This document shows positions 26,530 through 35,929 of a stretch of DNA of 64,000 bases, piece after piece. The position numbers and the translations under genes were made by a program. The notes under the pieces were generated by a model. The model ran no database searches, was not told the origin of the DNA, and worked only from the letters and a program-made list of their open reading frames with translations. Positions within the stretch are counted from its first letter, which is position 1, and each line of letters opens with the position of its first letter. The stretch is from assembly GCF_036250755.1 (NCBI RefSeq), contig NZ_CP109583.1, forward strand, positions 3,348,001 through 3,412,000. Reading direction: 5' to 3'. Source of the stretch: Streptomyces uncialis. GTDB taxonomy: Bacteria; Actinomycetota; Actinomycetes; Streptomycetales; Streptomycetaceae.

Positions 26530-28428
26530 TCAGCCGTGCTTGGCGCGGCTCGCGGCCCGCGCGCGCTCGCGCCCGTCCAGGTTCACCTTGCGGATACGCA
26601 CCGCCTCGGGAGTCACCTCGACGCACTCGTCGTCGCGGCAGAACTCCAGGGACTGCTCAAGCGACAGCTTGCGCGGCGGCACGATCGACTCGGAGACGTC
26701 CGCGTTGGACGACCGCATGTTCGTGAGCTTCTTCTCCTTGGTGATGTTCACGTCCATGTCGTCCATCCGGGAGTTCTCCCCGACGATCATGCCCTCGTAC
26801 ACCTCCGTACCGGGCTCGATGAAGAGGACACCGCGCTCCTGGAGGTTGGTCATCGCGAACGCGGTGACCGCGCCGGCGCGGTCCGCCACCAGGGAGCCGT
26901 TGTTCCGGGTCTTCAGCTCGCCGAACCACGGCTCGTGGCCCTCGTGGATGGAGTGCGCGATACCCGTACCGCGCGTCCCGGTCAGGAACTCCGTACGGAA
27001 GCCGATCAGACCGCGGGACGGGACGATGAACTCCATGCGCACCCAGCCGGAGCCGTGGTTCGACATGTTGTCCATCCGGCCCTTGCGGGTGCCCATGAGC
27101 TGCGTGACCGCGCCCATGTGCTCCTCGGGCACGTCGATCGTGATCCGCTCGATCGGCTCGTGGACCTTGCCGTCGACCTCCTTGGTGACGACCTGCGGCT
27201 TGCCGATGGTCAGCTCGAAGCCTTCCCGGCGCATGGTCTCCACCAGGATCGCCAGCGCCAGCTCGCCGCGGCCCTGGACCTCCCAGGTGTCGGGACGCTC
27301 GGTGGGCAGGACGCGCAGGCTGACGTTACCGACCAGCTCGCGCTCCAGGCGGTCCTTGACCAGCCGCGCGGTGACCTTGCGGTCCTTGACCACGGCGGTC
27401 GACGCGCCCTTGCCGGTCGCGCCCCGGCCGACCAGCGGCGAGTTGTTGGTACCGATGGTCATCGAGATCGCGGGCTCGTCCACCGTGATCAGCGGCAGCG
27501 CCACCGGGTTCTCGGGGTCCGCGAGGGTCTCGCCGATCATGATGTCGGGGATACCGGCGACGGCGCAGATGTCGCCGGGACCGGCGACCTCGGCGGGCTT
27601 GCGGGTCAGCGCCTCCGTCATCAGCAGCTCGCTGATCCGGACGTTCGACACGGTGCCGTCACGCTTGATCCACGCGACGGTCTGGCCCTTGCGCAGCTCG
27701 CCCTGCTCGACCCGGAGCAGCGCGATACGGCCGAGGAAGTTGTCGGCGTCCAGGTTGGTGACATGCGCCTGGAGCGGGGCCTGCTCGTCGTACGAGGGGG
27801 CCGGGATGGTGTCCAGGATCGTGGAGAAGAACGGCTCCAGGCTGGTGCTGTCCGGCGGGACCGTGCCGTTCTCCGGCTTGGTCAGCGAGGCGATGCCGTC
27901 CCGCGCGCAGGCGTAGACGATCGGGAACTCGATCTGGTCCTCGTCGGCGTCGAGGTCCAGGAAGAGGTCGTACGTCTCGTTGACGACCTCGTCGATACGG
28001 GAGTCCGGGCGGTCCGTCTTGTTGATGCAGAGGATCACGGGGAGCTTCGCGGTCAGCGCCTTGCGCAGCACGAACCGGGTCTGCGGGAGGGGGCCCTCCG
28101 ACGCGTCCACCAGCAGGACGACGCCGTCGACCATCGACAGACCGCGCTCGACCTCACCGCCGAAGTCGGCGTGGCCGGGGGTGTCGATGATGTTGATGGT
28201 GATCGGGTCGCCACCGGCCTTGGGGTGGTACTTCACGGCCGTGTTCTTGGCGAGGATCGTGATCCCCTTCTCACGCTCCAGGTCGTTCGAGTCCATGACC
28301 CGGTCGTCGACATGCTGGTGCGCGGCGAAAGCTCCCGCCTGCTTGAGCATGGCGTCGACGAGTGTGGTCTTGCCGTGGTCGACGTGGGCGACGATGGCGA
28401 CGTTGCGGATGTCGTGGCGCGTGGCCAT
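26530..28428 (-). CDS. typA: Ribosome-associated GTPase TypA/BipA
   Basis: This 632-residue translational GTPase is related to EF-G and acts on the 50S subunit, mainly under stress and low temperature. G motifs are visible: AHVDHGKTT (G1, about 14-22), DTPGHADF (G3), NKTD (G4). The EF-G-like domains II, III and V follow, and the TypA-specific C-terminal domain ends with basic residues (GRERARAASRAKHG). The ATG at 28428 begins MATRHDIRNVAIVAHVDHG as in the family and has GGGAGAAG upstream, so the longer frame to 28503 is not used. It stands alone with its own terminator. Confidence 0.96.
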   Translation of the reverse strand: MATRHDIRNVAIVAHVDHGKTTLVDAMLKQAGAFAAHQHVDDRVMDSNDLEREKGITILAKNTAVKYHPKAGGDPITINIIDTPGHADFGGEVERGLSMVDGVVLLVDASEGPLPQTRFVLRKALTAKLPVILCINKTDRPDSRIDEVVNETYDLFLDLDADEDQIEFPIVYACARDGIASLTKPENGTVPPDSTSLEPFFSTILDTIPAPSYDEQAPLQAHVTNLDADNFLGRIALLRVEQGELRKGQTVAWIKRDGTVSNVRISELLMTEALTRKPAEVAGPGDICAVAGIPDIMIGETLADPENPVALPLITVDEPAISMTIGTNNSPLVGRGATGKGASTAVVKDRKVTARLVKDRLERELVGNVSLRVLPTERPDTWEVQGRGELALAILVETMRREGFELTIGKPQVVTKEVDGKVHEPIERITIDVPEEHMGAVTQLMGTRKGRMDNMSNHGSGWVRMEFIVPSRGLIGFRTEFLTGTRGTGIAHSIHEGHEPWFGELKTRNNGSLVADRAGAVTAFAMTNLQERGVLFIEPGTEVYEGMIVGENSRMDDMDVNITKEKKLTNMRSSNADVSESIVPPRKLSLEQSLEFCRDDECVEVTPEAVRIRKVNLDGRERARAASRAKHG

Positions 28429-28812
28429 ATTGCGGCGCTTCTCCCGGGGTGAGTGGACGGCTGCTCGTACGACTGCTGTACGGCGCCATGCCGGGCTGGA
28501 CACGCCACGGCCTCACCCCATCGTACGGGGCCCCGCGGGGGGTGGCCTCCGCGGGTCGTGGGGGACGGCGGCCACGCAGCCCGCGGGGCGGGGAGGCGGA
28601 TCTGGGGGGAATCCGCTGGTCCGGGTGATTTCCGGGGGTCAATGGGGGGTGGTTCGACAGTGCAGGGCCCGTGCGGGGGGCGGCAAGGGATTTGAGGGAG
28701 TTCTGAGGGTTCTGGTGCGGACGGCCGGGGCCCCGCGCCGGTGTTCGTGCTCCGGGCGGGGCCTGGGCCGGGGGTCGCTGTTCGGCCAGGTCACGGGCCG
28801 GTGGGGGCCTGG

Positions 28813-28842
28813 CCCGGTCGGGTCATGGACCGGGGGCCGGTC
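28813..28842 (-). terminator. Hairpin after the solute-binding lipoprotein gene
   Basis: Two overlapping alternative stems lie 19-48 bases after the stop codon at 28861. One is CCCGGTC (28813-28819) with GACCGGG (28828-28834). The other is GACCGG (28828-28833) with CCGGTC (28837-28842). Either could end the transcript before the typA promoter region. Confidence 0.5.
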
Positions 28843-28860
28843 GGGGAACGGCCGGAGGCG

Positions 28861-31146
28861 CTACTTCCGGCCGGGGGACTTGGCGAGGCCGATGTTCTGG
28901 TAGATCGGGGTCTCGAAGCCGAAGGCGCCCGCGTTGACGACGTTCTTGCGGACGGCGACGAGCTCGGGGCGCTGGTAGAGCGGGATCGAGCCGGCCGCCG
29001 CCCAGATACGGGCGTCGGCCTGGCGTACCAGGTCCCGCGACCGCTTCTCGTCCAGCTCGCTCGACGCCTGGTCGAGCAGCTGGTCGATGTGGTCGGTGCC
29101 GACCCGGGTGTAGTTCTGCTCCACGTTGAGCGAGCCGTCGGCGGCGGGCACGGGCTTGGCGTAGATGGGCCGGGCGTCCGTCGCGGGATAGGCGGTTCCC
29201 GGCCATGAGTACAGGGCCAGGTCGTACTGCCCGGAGGCGATGTGGTCCTTGAAGTAGCTGTCGTCCGCGACCTTCGTGGTCTCGGTGCGGATGCCGATCC
29301 GCTCCAGCATCCGGGAGATCCGCTCCCCCACGGCCCGCAGGGCCTCGGAGCCGGGTCCGGAAGGCAGGACGAACCGCAGGGTCAGCGGCTTGCCGTCCTT
29401 GGCGAGCGGTCCGGCCGCGGCCTCGGCGGGGGACGCGCCGGCGCTGGGGTCCCGGGGTGCGGCGGTGCCCTTGGGCGCGTAGGCGCCGGGGGCGCCGCCC
29501 TGCCCGATCCGCTGGGGTCCGTCCTGGCGGCGGGCCTGCTCGCCGTCCTCCCCGGCGGCCGGGGCGAACAGGGCCGCCTGACGCGCGACGGCGGTCCGCT
29601 GGGCCGCGGCGGCGGGCGCGGGGAGCGACACGGGGAGGTCGCCGGGCTTGGGGTCGTCCCGGCCCACGATGTACGCGCCGTCGGAGCCGTCCTGGCCTGA
29701 TCCCGCTGCCTTGTCCGGGTCGGCCCCGGCCTTCTTCGCGTCGTCCTCCGCCTTCTCCTTGGCGTCCTTGGCGTCCTTGGTGCCCTTGACCGGGCCGCCG
29801 GGGACCCAGCCCGCGTCCGCGAGCAGGGCCCGGGCCTCGGCGGTGTCCTGCTTGCCGAGCGCGCCGCTGCTGTCGGTGTAGGCGGGCTGTCCGGCGAGCG
29901 CGAGATGGCTGCCGACGGGCTTCGCGGGCAGCCCGAGCGGCGACAGGACGACGGACGCGAGCTCGGCGCGGTCCAGCGCGCGGGCCACCGCGCGGCGGAC
30001 CCGTTCGTCGGACAGGGGACCGGTGGAGCCGTTGAGGGCCAGCTGGGTGTAGGCGGGTTCCAGTGACTTGCGGACGGTGAGGTCGCGCAGTCCGGCCTGC
30101 TCGTCGGCGTACTTCTCGACGGCCTTGCGGGTACGGGCCCGGGCGAGCTGCTCCGCCTCGGCCGCCTCCTCGTCCTCACCGTGGGCGAGGGCCCAGGAAC
30201 GCAGGGCCTGGCCGGGGGTGATCGCCGCGCCGGGGCCGTGGGCGAGCGGGCCGGAGGTGCCCCGGTCGCGGGCGGCGAGGGCGATCCGGCGGGCCTCACC
30301 GGGATCGACCTCGGCCAGGTCGACCTTGCCCGCGGCGAGCGCGGCGGCCCGCTTGTCGCGGGGGACGGCCCGCAGGACGAGCTTGTCGAGTTTGGCGGGG
30401 CCACCCCACCAGCGGGCGCTGCGCTGGAGGGTGGCCTCGCCCGCCTTGGTGTCGAACTTCTGCACGGCGAAGGGGCCCGCGGACACCTTCAGCTTGCCGC
30501 GCGCCCCGTCGTTGAAGCTGTCGGGGGTGCCCATCACGTCCTTGGGGTACAGCGGGGTGAACAGCGCGCGCCAGTCGGCGAAGGGCTTGGCGAAGGTGAC
30601 CCGTACCTCCAGGTTGTTCGCGCCCCGGTCGATACGTTCGATGCGTTCGTAGCCCGCGTTGCGGGCCGTCCAGTACGCGGTGTCCTTGCCGGACAGGGCG
30701 CGCCACTGGGCGGCGAAGTCGTCGGCGCCGATCTCCCGGCCGTCGCTCCACACCGCCTGTTGGTTGAGCTTGTAGAGGACGACCTGGCGCGGTTCGGTCT
30801 CGACGACCTCGGCGGACTCCAGGAAGTCGGGGTCGCGCTGGGGGCGGCCCTGGGCGTCGAGACGGAACATCGCGGGCAGGGTGGCCTGGGCCACCCTGGT
30901 GGTGGCGGCGTCGGCGTCGGCCTGGAAGGCGTTGAGGGTCTCGGGGAGGGCGTCCACGGCCCAGGTGAGCGTGGCCCCGTCGGCGACCTTGTCGCGGGGG
31001 GTGAGGGCGATGTCCTGGGCGGCGGCGGGTGCCGAGGCCCGGTCGTCCGAGCTGCACGCCGTGAGGACCGGGAGCGTGAGGGCGCCCGCCGTCAGGAAGG
31101 CGACCGAGCGCATCACCGCGCGCGTGCTGAGGCCGTCGTGGGACAT
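28861..31146 (-). CDS. Family-5 solute-binding lipoprotein with long low-complexity insert
   Basis: This 761-residue lipoprotein has Cys 31 in the lipobox LTAC. It follows the SBP family-5 plan: a DALPETLNAFQADADAATTR region, VWSDGREIGADDFAAQWRAL, and the C-terminal YDLALYSWPGTAYPATDARP. It is about 200 residues longer than usual. The excess lies mainly at about 452-581, a Lys/Asp/Ala-rich then Pro/Ala/Gly-rich linker that splits the C-terminal lobe, and in a charged helical insert near 321-350. No permease or ATPase genes adjoin it, so it is an orphan that may feed another importer or serve as a sensor. The ATG at 31146 has GGAGGT six bases upstream. Confidence 0.87.
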   Translation of the reverse strand: MSHDGLSTRAVMRSVAFLTAGALTLPVLTACSSDDRASAPAAAQDIALTPRDKVADGATLTWAVDALPETLNAFQADADAATTRVAQATLPAMFRLDAQGRPQRDPDFLESAEVVETEPRQVVLYKLNQQAVWSDGREIGADDFAAQWRALSGKDTAYWTARNAGYERIERIDRGANNLEVRVTFAKPFADWRALFTPLYPKDVMGTPDSFNDGARGKLKVSAGPFAVQKFDTKAGEATLQRSARWWGGPAKLDKLVLRAVPRDKRAAALAAGKVDLAEVDPGEARRIALAARDRGTSGPLAHGPGAAITPGQALRSWALAHGEDEEAAEAEQLARARTRKAVEKYADEQAGLRDLTVRKSLEPAYTQLALNGSTGPLSDERVRRAVARALDRAELASVVLSPLGLPAKPVGSHLALAGQPAYTDSSGALGKQDTAEARALLADAGWVPGGPVKGTKDAKDAKEKAEDDAKKAGADPDKAAGSGQDGSDGAYIVGRDDPKPGDLPVSLPAPAAAAQRTAVARQAALFAPAAGEDGEQARRQDGPQRIGQGGAPGAYAPKGTAAPRDPSAGASPAEAAAGPLAKDGKPLTLRFVLPSGPGSEALRAVGERISRMLERIGIRTETTKVADDSYFKDHIASGQYDLALYSWPGTAYPATDARPIYAKPVPAADGSLNVEQNYTRVGTDHIDQLLDQASSELDEKRSRDLVRQADARIWAAAGSIPLYQRPELVAVRKNVVNAGAFGFETPIYQNIGLAKSPGRK

Positions 31147-31946
31147 CCGTGTACCTCCGGGGTCGCCCGGCCCCCGGGGGTACGGCGCCTCCCGGCAGGG
31201 GTCGGTGTGATCACGTTCAGTGCGGGTGGACTGGTCGCGTCGGTGTGATTTGGCGCTGATCACATGTATGGCCGACGGCTCCACGGAACCCGAAGCGGCG
31301 CGTGCCCCGGCCACGACACGGCGACACCCGCCGGAACCTCACCCGCGCGGCGCAACGGAACCGCCGGTGCGGCGGGCGCCGTGGCGGCGGGCGCCGTGGC
31401 GGCGGAGGCGGTGTCCTGGGGCCGGGGGCACCCCCACCGGCCCCCGGGAGGACCCCACCCCCGCCAGGCCCGCACAGGACAAGTACGCCCACCCGGACAG
31501 ACCTCAGCGGCGCGAGGAACCGCGCACCCACCGAGCGACGGCACAGGAACAAACACGCCCACCCGGGCAGACCTGGGGGGCGCGGGGAACCGCGCGCCCA
31601 CCGAGCGACCCGCACAGGGACAAGTGCACCCACCGGTGGACCCCACGGCCGCGAGCGAGGGCGACCCGCACCGGGACAGTCACGGCCGGAGGGCGGACCC
31701 GGGGGCGCCGACCGAGGACCGACGGGAGGCGAACCGGTCAGCCACGCGAGGACCACCGAACCGCGCCGAAGGCGTTCCGCGGGTCCCCCACCTGCGCACG
31801 AACAGCCCCATCCGCACCGTGCAACCCACAAGTACCGGCCAGTGTCAAGAAAGCGCGGCCGGTGTCTTCCCAACCCGTGATGTGACACGGAACACTCACA
31901 GTCGCATGAACGTTGCCGCCCGCGACTGCGGAAGAGAGGGCAAATC
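31147..31946. repeat. Long gap with intergenic repeat cluster 4
   Basis: This 800-base gap separates two divergently transcribed genes. Its middle (about 31480-31670) contains diverged reverse copies of the repeat core (GCGCGAGGAACCGCGCACCC near 31510 and GCGCGGGGAACCGCGCGCCC near 31578) and a reverse second motif (GCGAGCGAGGGCGACCCGCA) near 31650. An upstream GGCGGGCGCCGTGGCGGCG direct repeat lies near 31370-31400. The right end (31860-31946) is AT-richer and probably holds the promoter of the small gene that follows. No gene is supported within the gap. Confidence 0.6.
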
Positions 31947-32288
31947 ATGTCAGTTCAGGATGACTTGACGGCTGTACAGCGCTGCATCGACGACCTCACA
32001 CGGACCGTGGGACAGCTCACGGACCGGATCGGCCGGGAAGCACTGGAGGTCAGACGGGTCCGGACCGACGCCGCCCATCTGCGCGAGAGCGTGGAACTCC
32101 TCCGGGAGCTCATGACCGCGGGCGGCGGACCAGTCACCAGGGGCGGTGTCCCTCAGCACCGCGCCGTACCACCCCGCCCGGCCGACCGGCCGGACATCGT
32201 ACGGATTCCCGACACCCCGTACGACAGCTCGCTGTGGACGGACTCGGACGACGAGGGACTCGGCGCCCGGGCCCGTCAAGCCCCCTGA
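31947..32288 (+). CDS. Small coiled-coil protein of unknown function
   Basis: This 113-residue hydrophilic protein has an N-terminal half (about 1-58) that is a strong heptad-type helix: VQDDLTAVQRCIDDLTRTVG and then RIGREALEVRRVRTDAAHLR. Its C-terminal half is Pro/Asp-rich and disordered. It has one Cys (about 12) and no signal peptide or membrane segment. The ATG has a purine-rich GAAGAGAGGG site. It ends 57 bases before the succinate dehydrogenase membrane-subunit gene on the same strand and could be co-transcribed with it, but I know of no such subunit. I do not recognise a family. Confidence 0.7.
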   Translation: MSVQDDLTAVQRCIDDLTRTVGQLTDRIGREALEVRRVRTDAAHLRESVELLRELMTAGGGPVTRGGVPQHRAVPPRPADRPDIVRIPDTPYDSSLWTDSDDEGLGARARQAP

Positions 32289-32345
32289 GCCACCGCCGGC
32301 CCGGGGGCGATTCGAGTCCGAGTCCCGACCCGAGTGGAGTCCTCG

Positions 32346-33167
32346 TTGGCCACTGGCACGGAACCCCCCATCCAGCGCGGTGGTGTCCGCACGGGCACCC
32401 GCGCCGCGATCGGCGCAGCACATCTGCGGACCGATCGCTGGTGGCTCGCGCCCGCCGGAACAGCGGCCGGGCTGCTCGCCTTCATCGTCTACTCGACCTG
32501 GCGCGCGTTCGCGAACACCGACTACTACGCAGCCCCGTACGTGTCCCCGTTCTACTCCCCCTGCCTCGCCGAGAACTGCGCGCCGATGCGCGACGGGCCC
32601 AATCTGGAGATCATCGGCAGCTGGTGGGGACTGTCCCCCGCCCTGATCATCCTGGTCTTCCCGCTGGGCTTCCGGCTGACCTGCTACTACTACCGCAAGG
32701 CGTACTACCGCGGCTTCTGGGCGTCGCCGCCCGCCTGCGCGGTGGCCGAGCCGCACAAGAAGTACTCGGGTGAGACGCGCTTCCCGCTCATCCTCCAGAA
32801 CCTGCACCGGTACTTCTTCTACGCGGCGCTGCTGGTCGCCGTGATCCTCACGTACGACACCGTCCTCACGTTCCGCGACGAGCACTACGCGTGGGGCCAT
32901 ATGGGCCTCGGTTCGCTGGTGTTCCTCGTCAACGTCGCGCTGATCTGGGCGTACACGCTGTCCTGTCACTCCTGCCGCCATATCGTCGGCGGCCGGCTGA
33001 AGCACTTCTCGAAGCACCCGGTGCGCTACCGGCTGTGGGGCTGGGTCGGCAGACTCAACGCCCGTCATATGCAGCTCGCATGGGCGTCCCTGGTGAGTGT
33101 GGGACTCGCCGACTTCTATGTGTATCTCCTGGCCAGTGGTGCTTTTGACGATCCGAGGTTGTTCTGA
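32346..33167 (+). CDS. Succinate dehydrogenase membrane anchor (cytochrome b-like) subunit
   Basis: This protein of about 273 residues has five membrane helices, near WWLAPAGTAAGLLAFIVYST, WWGLSPALIILVFPLGFRLT, YFFYAALLVAVILTYDTVLT, LGSLVFLVNVALIWAYTLSC and LAWASLVSVGLADFYVYLLA. Several conserved His residues are in or near them (LHRYFF, DEHYAWGHMG, CHSCRHIVGG, ARHMQL), suitable for heme binding. It anchors the flavoprotein and iron-sulfur subunits encoded next and passes electrons to quinone. The stop overlaps the flavoprotein start (TGATG). I favour the TTG at 32346 because GGAG lies six bases before it. A GTG at 32334 is the alternative. Confidence 0.85.
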   Translation: MATGTEPPIQRGGVRTGTRAAIGAAHLRTDRWWLAPAGTAAGLLAFIVYSTWRAFANTDYYAAPYVSPFYSPCLAENCAPMRDGPNLEIIGSWWGLSPALIILVFPLGFRLTCYYYRKAYYRGFWASPPACAVAEPHKKYSGETRFPLILQNLHRYFFYAALLVAVILTYDTVLTFRDEHYAWGHMGLGSLVFLVNVALIWAYTLSCHSCRHIVGGRLKHFSKHPVRYRLWGWVGRLNARHMQLAWASLVSVGLADFYVYLLASGAFDDPRLF

Positions 33168-35146
33168 TGGTTCAGGTGGAACGGCAGCAGTGGGACGTCG
33201 TCGTGGTCGGCGCCGGTGGCGCCGGGCTGCGGGCGGCGATCGAGGCCCGTGAACAGGGGCTGCGCACCGCGGTGATCTGCAAGTCGCTGTTCGGCAAGGC
33301 GCACACGGTCATGGCCGAGGGCGGTATCGCGGCGGCGATGGGCAATGTGAACTCCGGCGACAACTGGAAGGTCCACTTCCGGGACACGATGCGCGGCGGG
33401 AAGTTCCTCAACCAGTGGCGGATGGCCGAACTGCACGCCCAGGAGGCCCCCGACCGGGTATGGGAACTGGAGACCTGGGGCGCGCTCTTCGACCGGACCC
33501 GGGACGGCCGGATCTCCCAGCGGAACTTCGGCGGCCACGAGTACCCGAGACTCGCCCATGTCGGCGACCGTACGGGCCTTGAGCTGATCCGCACCCTCCA
33601 GCAGAAGATCGTCTCCCTCCAGCAGCACGCGGCGCTGGAGTCCGGCGACCACGAGTGCTGTCTGAAGGTCTACCAGGAGTGCACGGTCACCCGGGTGCTG
33701 AAGGGCCCGGACGGCAAGGTCGCGGGGGTCTTCTGCTACGAGCGGGAGACCGGGCGGTTCTTCGTGATCGAGGCACCGGCGGTGATCATCGCGACCGGCG
33801 GGATCGGCAAGTCCTTCAAGGTCACCTCGAACTCATGGGAGTACACGGGCGACGGGCACGCGCTCGCGCTGCTCGCGGGGGCTCCGCTGCTGAACATGGA
33901 GTTCGTGCAGTTCCATCCGACGGGCATGGTCTGGCCGCCGTCGGTGAAGGGCATCCTCGTCACGGAGTCGGTGCGCGGGGACGGCGGGGTGCTGCGCAAC
34001 TCCGAGGGCAAACGGTTCATGTTCGACTACATCCCGGACGTCTTCAAGGAGAAGTACGCGCAGACGGAGGCGGAGGGCGACCGCTGGTACGAGGACCCGG
34101 ACCACAACCGCCGGCCACCTGAGCTCCTCCCCCGCGACGAGGTGGCCCGGGCGATCAACTCCGAGGTCAAGGCGGGCCGGGGCTCCCCGCACGGCGGGGT
34201 CTTCCTCGATGTGTCCACCCGGATGCCCGCGGAGGCCATCCGGCGGCGGCTGCCGTCCATGTACCACCAGTTCAAGGAGCTGGCGGACGTCGACATCACG
34301 GCCGAGCCGATGGAGGTCGGTCCGACCTGTCACTACGTGATGGGCGGGATCGCCGTCGAGTCGGACACGGCCGCGGCCCGGGGCGTGCCGGGACTGTTCG
34401 CCGCGGGTGAGGTCGCGGGCGGGATGCACGGCTCCAACCGCCTCGGCGGCAACTCCCTCTCCGACCTGCTGGTCTTCGGCCGCCGCGCGGGGCTGCACGC
34501 GGCGCGGTACGCGGCCCGCTTCAAGGACGAACGCCCGGTCGCGGACGAGGCCCAGATCAGCGCGGCGGTGGAGGAGGCCCTGCGCCCCTTCGGCGCGGGG
34601 GAGGCGTCGGGTGCGTCCGGTACGACCCGCGCGGCCGGTACGACCGGCAGGCCGGGTGCGGCCGGGCCGGAGAACCCGTACACGCTGCACCAGGAGCTCC
34701 AGCAGACGATGAACGACCTGGTCGGCATCATCCGGCGCGAGGGCGAGATGGCCGACGCGCTGGAGCGGCTGGCGGATCTGCGGGTCCGGGCCCGCGACGT
34801 GGTCGTGGAGGGGCACCGGCAGTTCAACCCGGGCTGGCACCTCGCGCTCGACCTGCGGAACATGCTGCTGGTCAGCGAGTGCGTGGCGCGGGCCGCCCTC
34901 GAACGCACCGAGAGCCGGGGCGGCCACACCCGCGAGGACCGTCCCGGGATGGATCGCGCCTGGCGGAACGTGAACCTGCTGTGCGCCCTCACCGACCCGT
35001 CCGGGGCGGAGCAGGCCGGCGATCCGCGCCGTCCCCGGATCGAGCTGTCCCGGGTGGAGACGGAACCCATCCGCCCCGACCTGCTGGCCCTCTTCGACAA
35101 GGAGGAGCTGGTCAAGTACCTCGCCGAAGAGGAGCTGTACGAGTGA
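33167..35146 (+). CDS. sdhA: Succinate dehydrogenase/fumarate reductase flavoprotein subunit
   Basis: This 659-residue catalytic subunit oxidises succinate to fumarate. It has the FAD-binding VVVGAGGAGLRAAIEA motif, then KAHTVMAEGG, whose His is the position that binds FAD covalently in this family. The active-site sequences VQFHPTGM and SVRGDGGVLRNSEGKRF, and the C-terminal GGMHGSNRLGGNSLSDLLVF element, are also visible. Length and order with its neighbours match the actinobacterial three-subunit enzyme. There is a low-complexity insert (GEASGASGTTRAAGTTGRPG, about 480-500). It overlaps the genes on both sides by one to four bases, so the operon is translationally coupled. Confidence 0.95.
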   Translation: MVQVERQQWDVVVVGAGGAGLRAAIEAREQGLRTAVICKSLFGKAHTVMAEGGIAAAMGNVNSGDNWKVHFRDTMRGGKFLNQWRMAELHAQEAPDRVWELETWGALFDRTRDGRISQRNFGGHEYPRLAHVGDRTGLELIRTLQQKIVSLQQHAALESGDHECCLKVYQECTVTRVLKGPDGKVAGVFCYERETGRFFVIEAPAVIIATGGIGKSFKVTSNSWEYTGDGHALALLAGAPLLNMEFVQFHPTGMVWPPSVKGILVTESVRGDGGVLRNSEGKRFMFDYIPDVFKEKYAQTEAEGDRWYEDPDHNRRPPELLPRDEVARAINSEVKAGRGSPHGGVFLDVSTRMPAEAIRRRLPSMYHQFKELADVDITAEPMEVGPTCHYVMGGIAVESDTAAARGVPGLFAAGEVAGGMHGSNRLGGNSLSDLLVFGRRAGLHAARYAARFKDERPVADEAQISAAVEEALRPFGAGEASGASGTTRAAGTTGRPGAAGPENPYTLHQELQQTMNDLVGIIRREGEMADALERLADLRVRARDVVVEGHRQFNPGWHLALDLRNMLLVSECVARAALERTESRGGHTREDRPGMDRAWRNVNLLCALTDPSGAEQAGDPRRPRIELSRVETEPIRPDLLALFDKEELVKYLAEEELYE

Positions 35147-35928
35147 CGACCACCGCATCCACCAGTTATGAGGCGCTCTTCCGGGTCTGGCGGGGGGACA
35201 CCGGCGGCGGTGAGCTCACCGACTTCCGGGTGGAGGTGAACGAGGGCGAGGTGGTCCTGGACATCATCCACCGGCTCCAGGCCACCCAGGCCCCCGACCT
35301 CGCGGTCCGCTGGAACTGCAAGGCGGGCAAGTGCGGGTCGTGCAGCGCCGAGATCAACGGGCGGCCGCGGCTGCTGTGCATGACCCGGATGTCGGTCTTC
35401 TCCCGTACGGAGACGATCACGGTGACCCCGCTGCGGGCGTTCCCCGTGGTCCGGGACCTGGTGACCGACGTGGGGTTCAACTACACCAAGGCCCGGGAGA
35501 TCCCGTCGTTCGTGCCGCCCCCGGACCTGGCCCCCGGTGAGTACCGGATGCTCCAGGAGGATGTCGACCGGTCGCAGGAGTTCCGCAAGTGCATCGAGTG
35601 CTTCCTGTGCCAGGACACCTGCCATGTGGTCCGCGACCACGAGGAGAACAAGACGGCGTTCGCCGGTCCGCGGTTCCTGATGCGGGTCGCCGAGCTGGAC
35701 ATGCATCCCCTGGACGCGGCCGACTCCGCCGGGCTCGACCGCAAGGCCACGGCGCAGGACGAGCACGGGCTCGGTTACTGCAACATCACCAAGTGCTGCA
35801 CGGAGGTCTGCCCGGAGGGCATCAAGATCACGGACAATGCGCTGATCCCGCTGAAGGAACGGGCAGCGGATCGTAAGTACGATCCGCTGGTGTGGTTGGG
35901 GAACAAGATCCGGCGGCGGGGGGAATAG
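35143..35928 (+). CDS. sdhB: Succinate dehydrogenase/fumarate reductase iron-sulfur subunit
   Basis: This 261-residue subunit carries the electron path from FAD to quinone. The plant-type 2Fe-2S site is seen in NCKAGKCGSCSAEING with a further Cys in RLLC. The bacterial-ferredoxin part has CIECFLCQDTC and later CNITKCCTEVCPEGI for the 4Fe-4S and 3Fe-4S clusters. The GTG at 35143 overlaps the flavoprotein stop (GTGA) and has GAGGAG upstream, so the long in-frame extension to the left is only a shadow of the flavoprotein gene. It is the last gene of the operon. A repeat cluster follows directly. Confidence 0.95.
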   Translation: MTTTASTSYEALFRVWRGDTGGGELTDFRVEVNEGEVVLDIIHRLQATQAPDLAVRWNCKAGKCGSCSAEINGRPRLLCMTRMSVFSRTETITVTPLRAFPVVRDLVTDVGFNYTKAREIPSFVPPPDLAPGEYRMLQEDVDRSQEFRKCIECFLCQDTCHVVRDHEENKTAFAGPRFLMRVAELDMHPLDAADSAGLDRKATAQDEHGLGYCNITKCCTEVCPEGIKITDNALIPLKERAADRKYDPLVWLGNKIRRRGE

Positions 35929-35929
35929 G

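Noticed and set aside
26183..28452. Two long plus-strand open frames opposite typA
   Set aside because: They are antisense shadows of typA with biased, domain-free translations.
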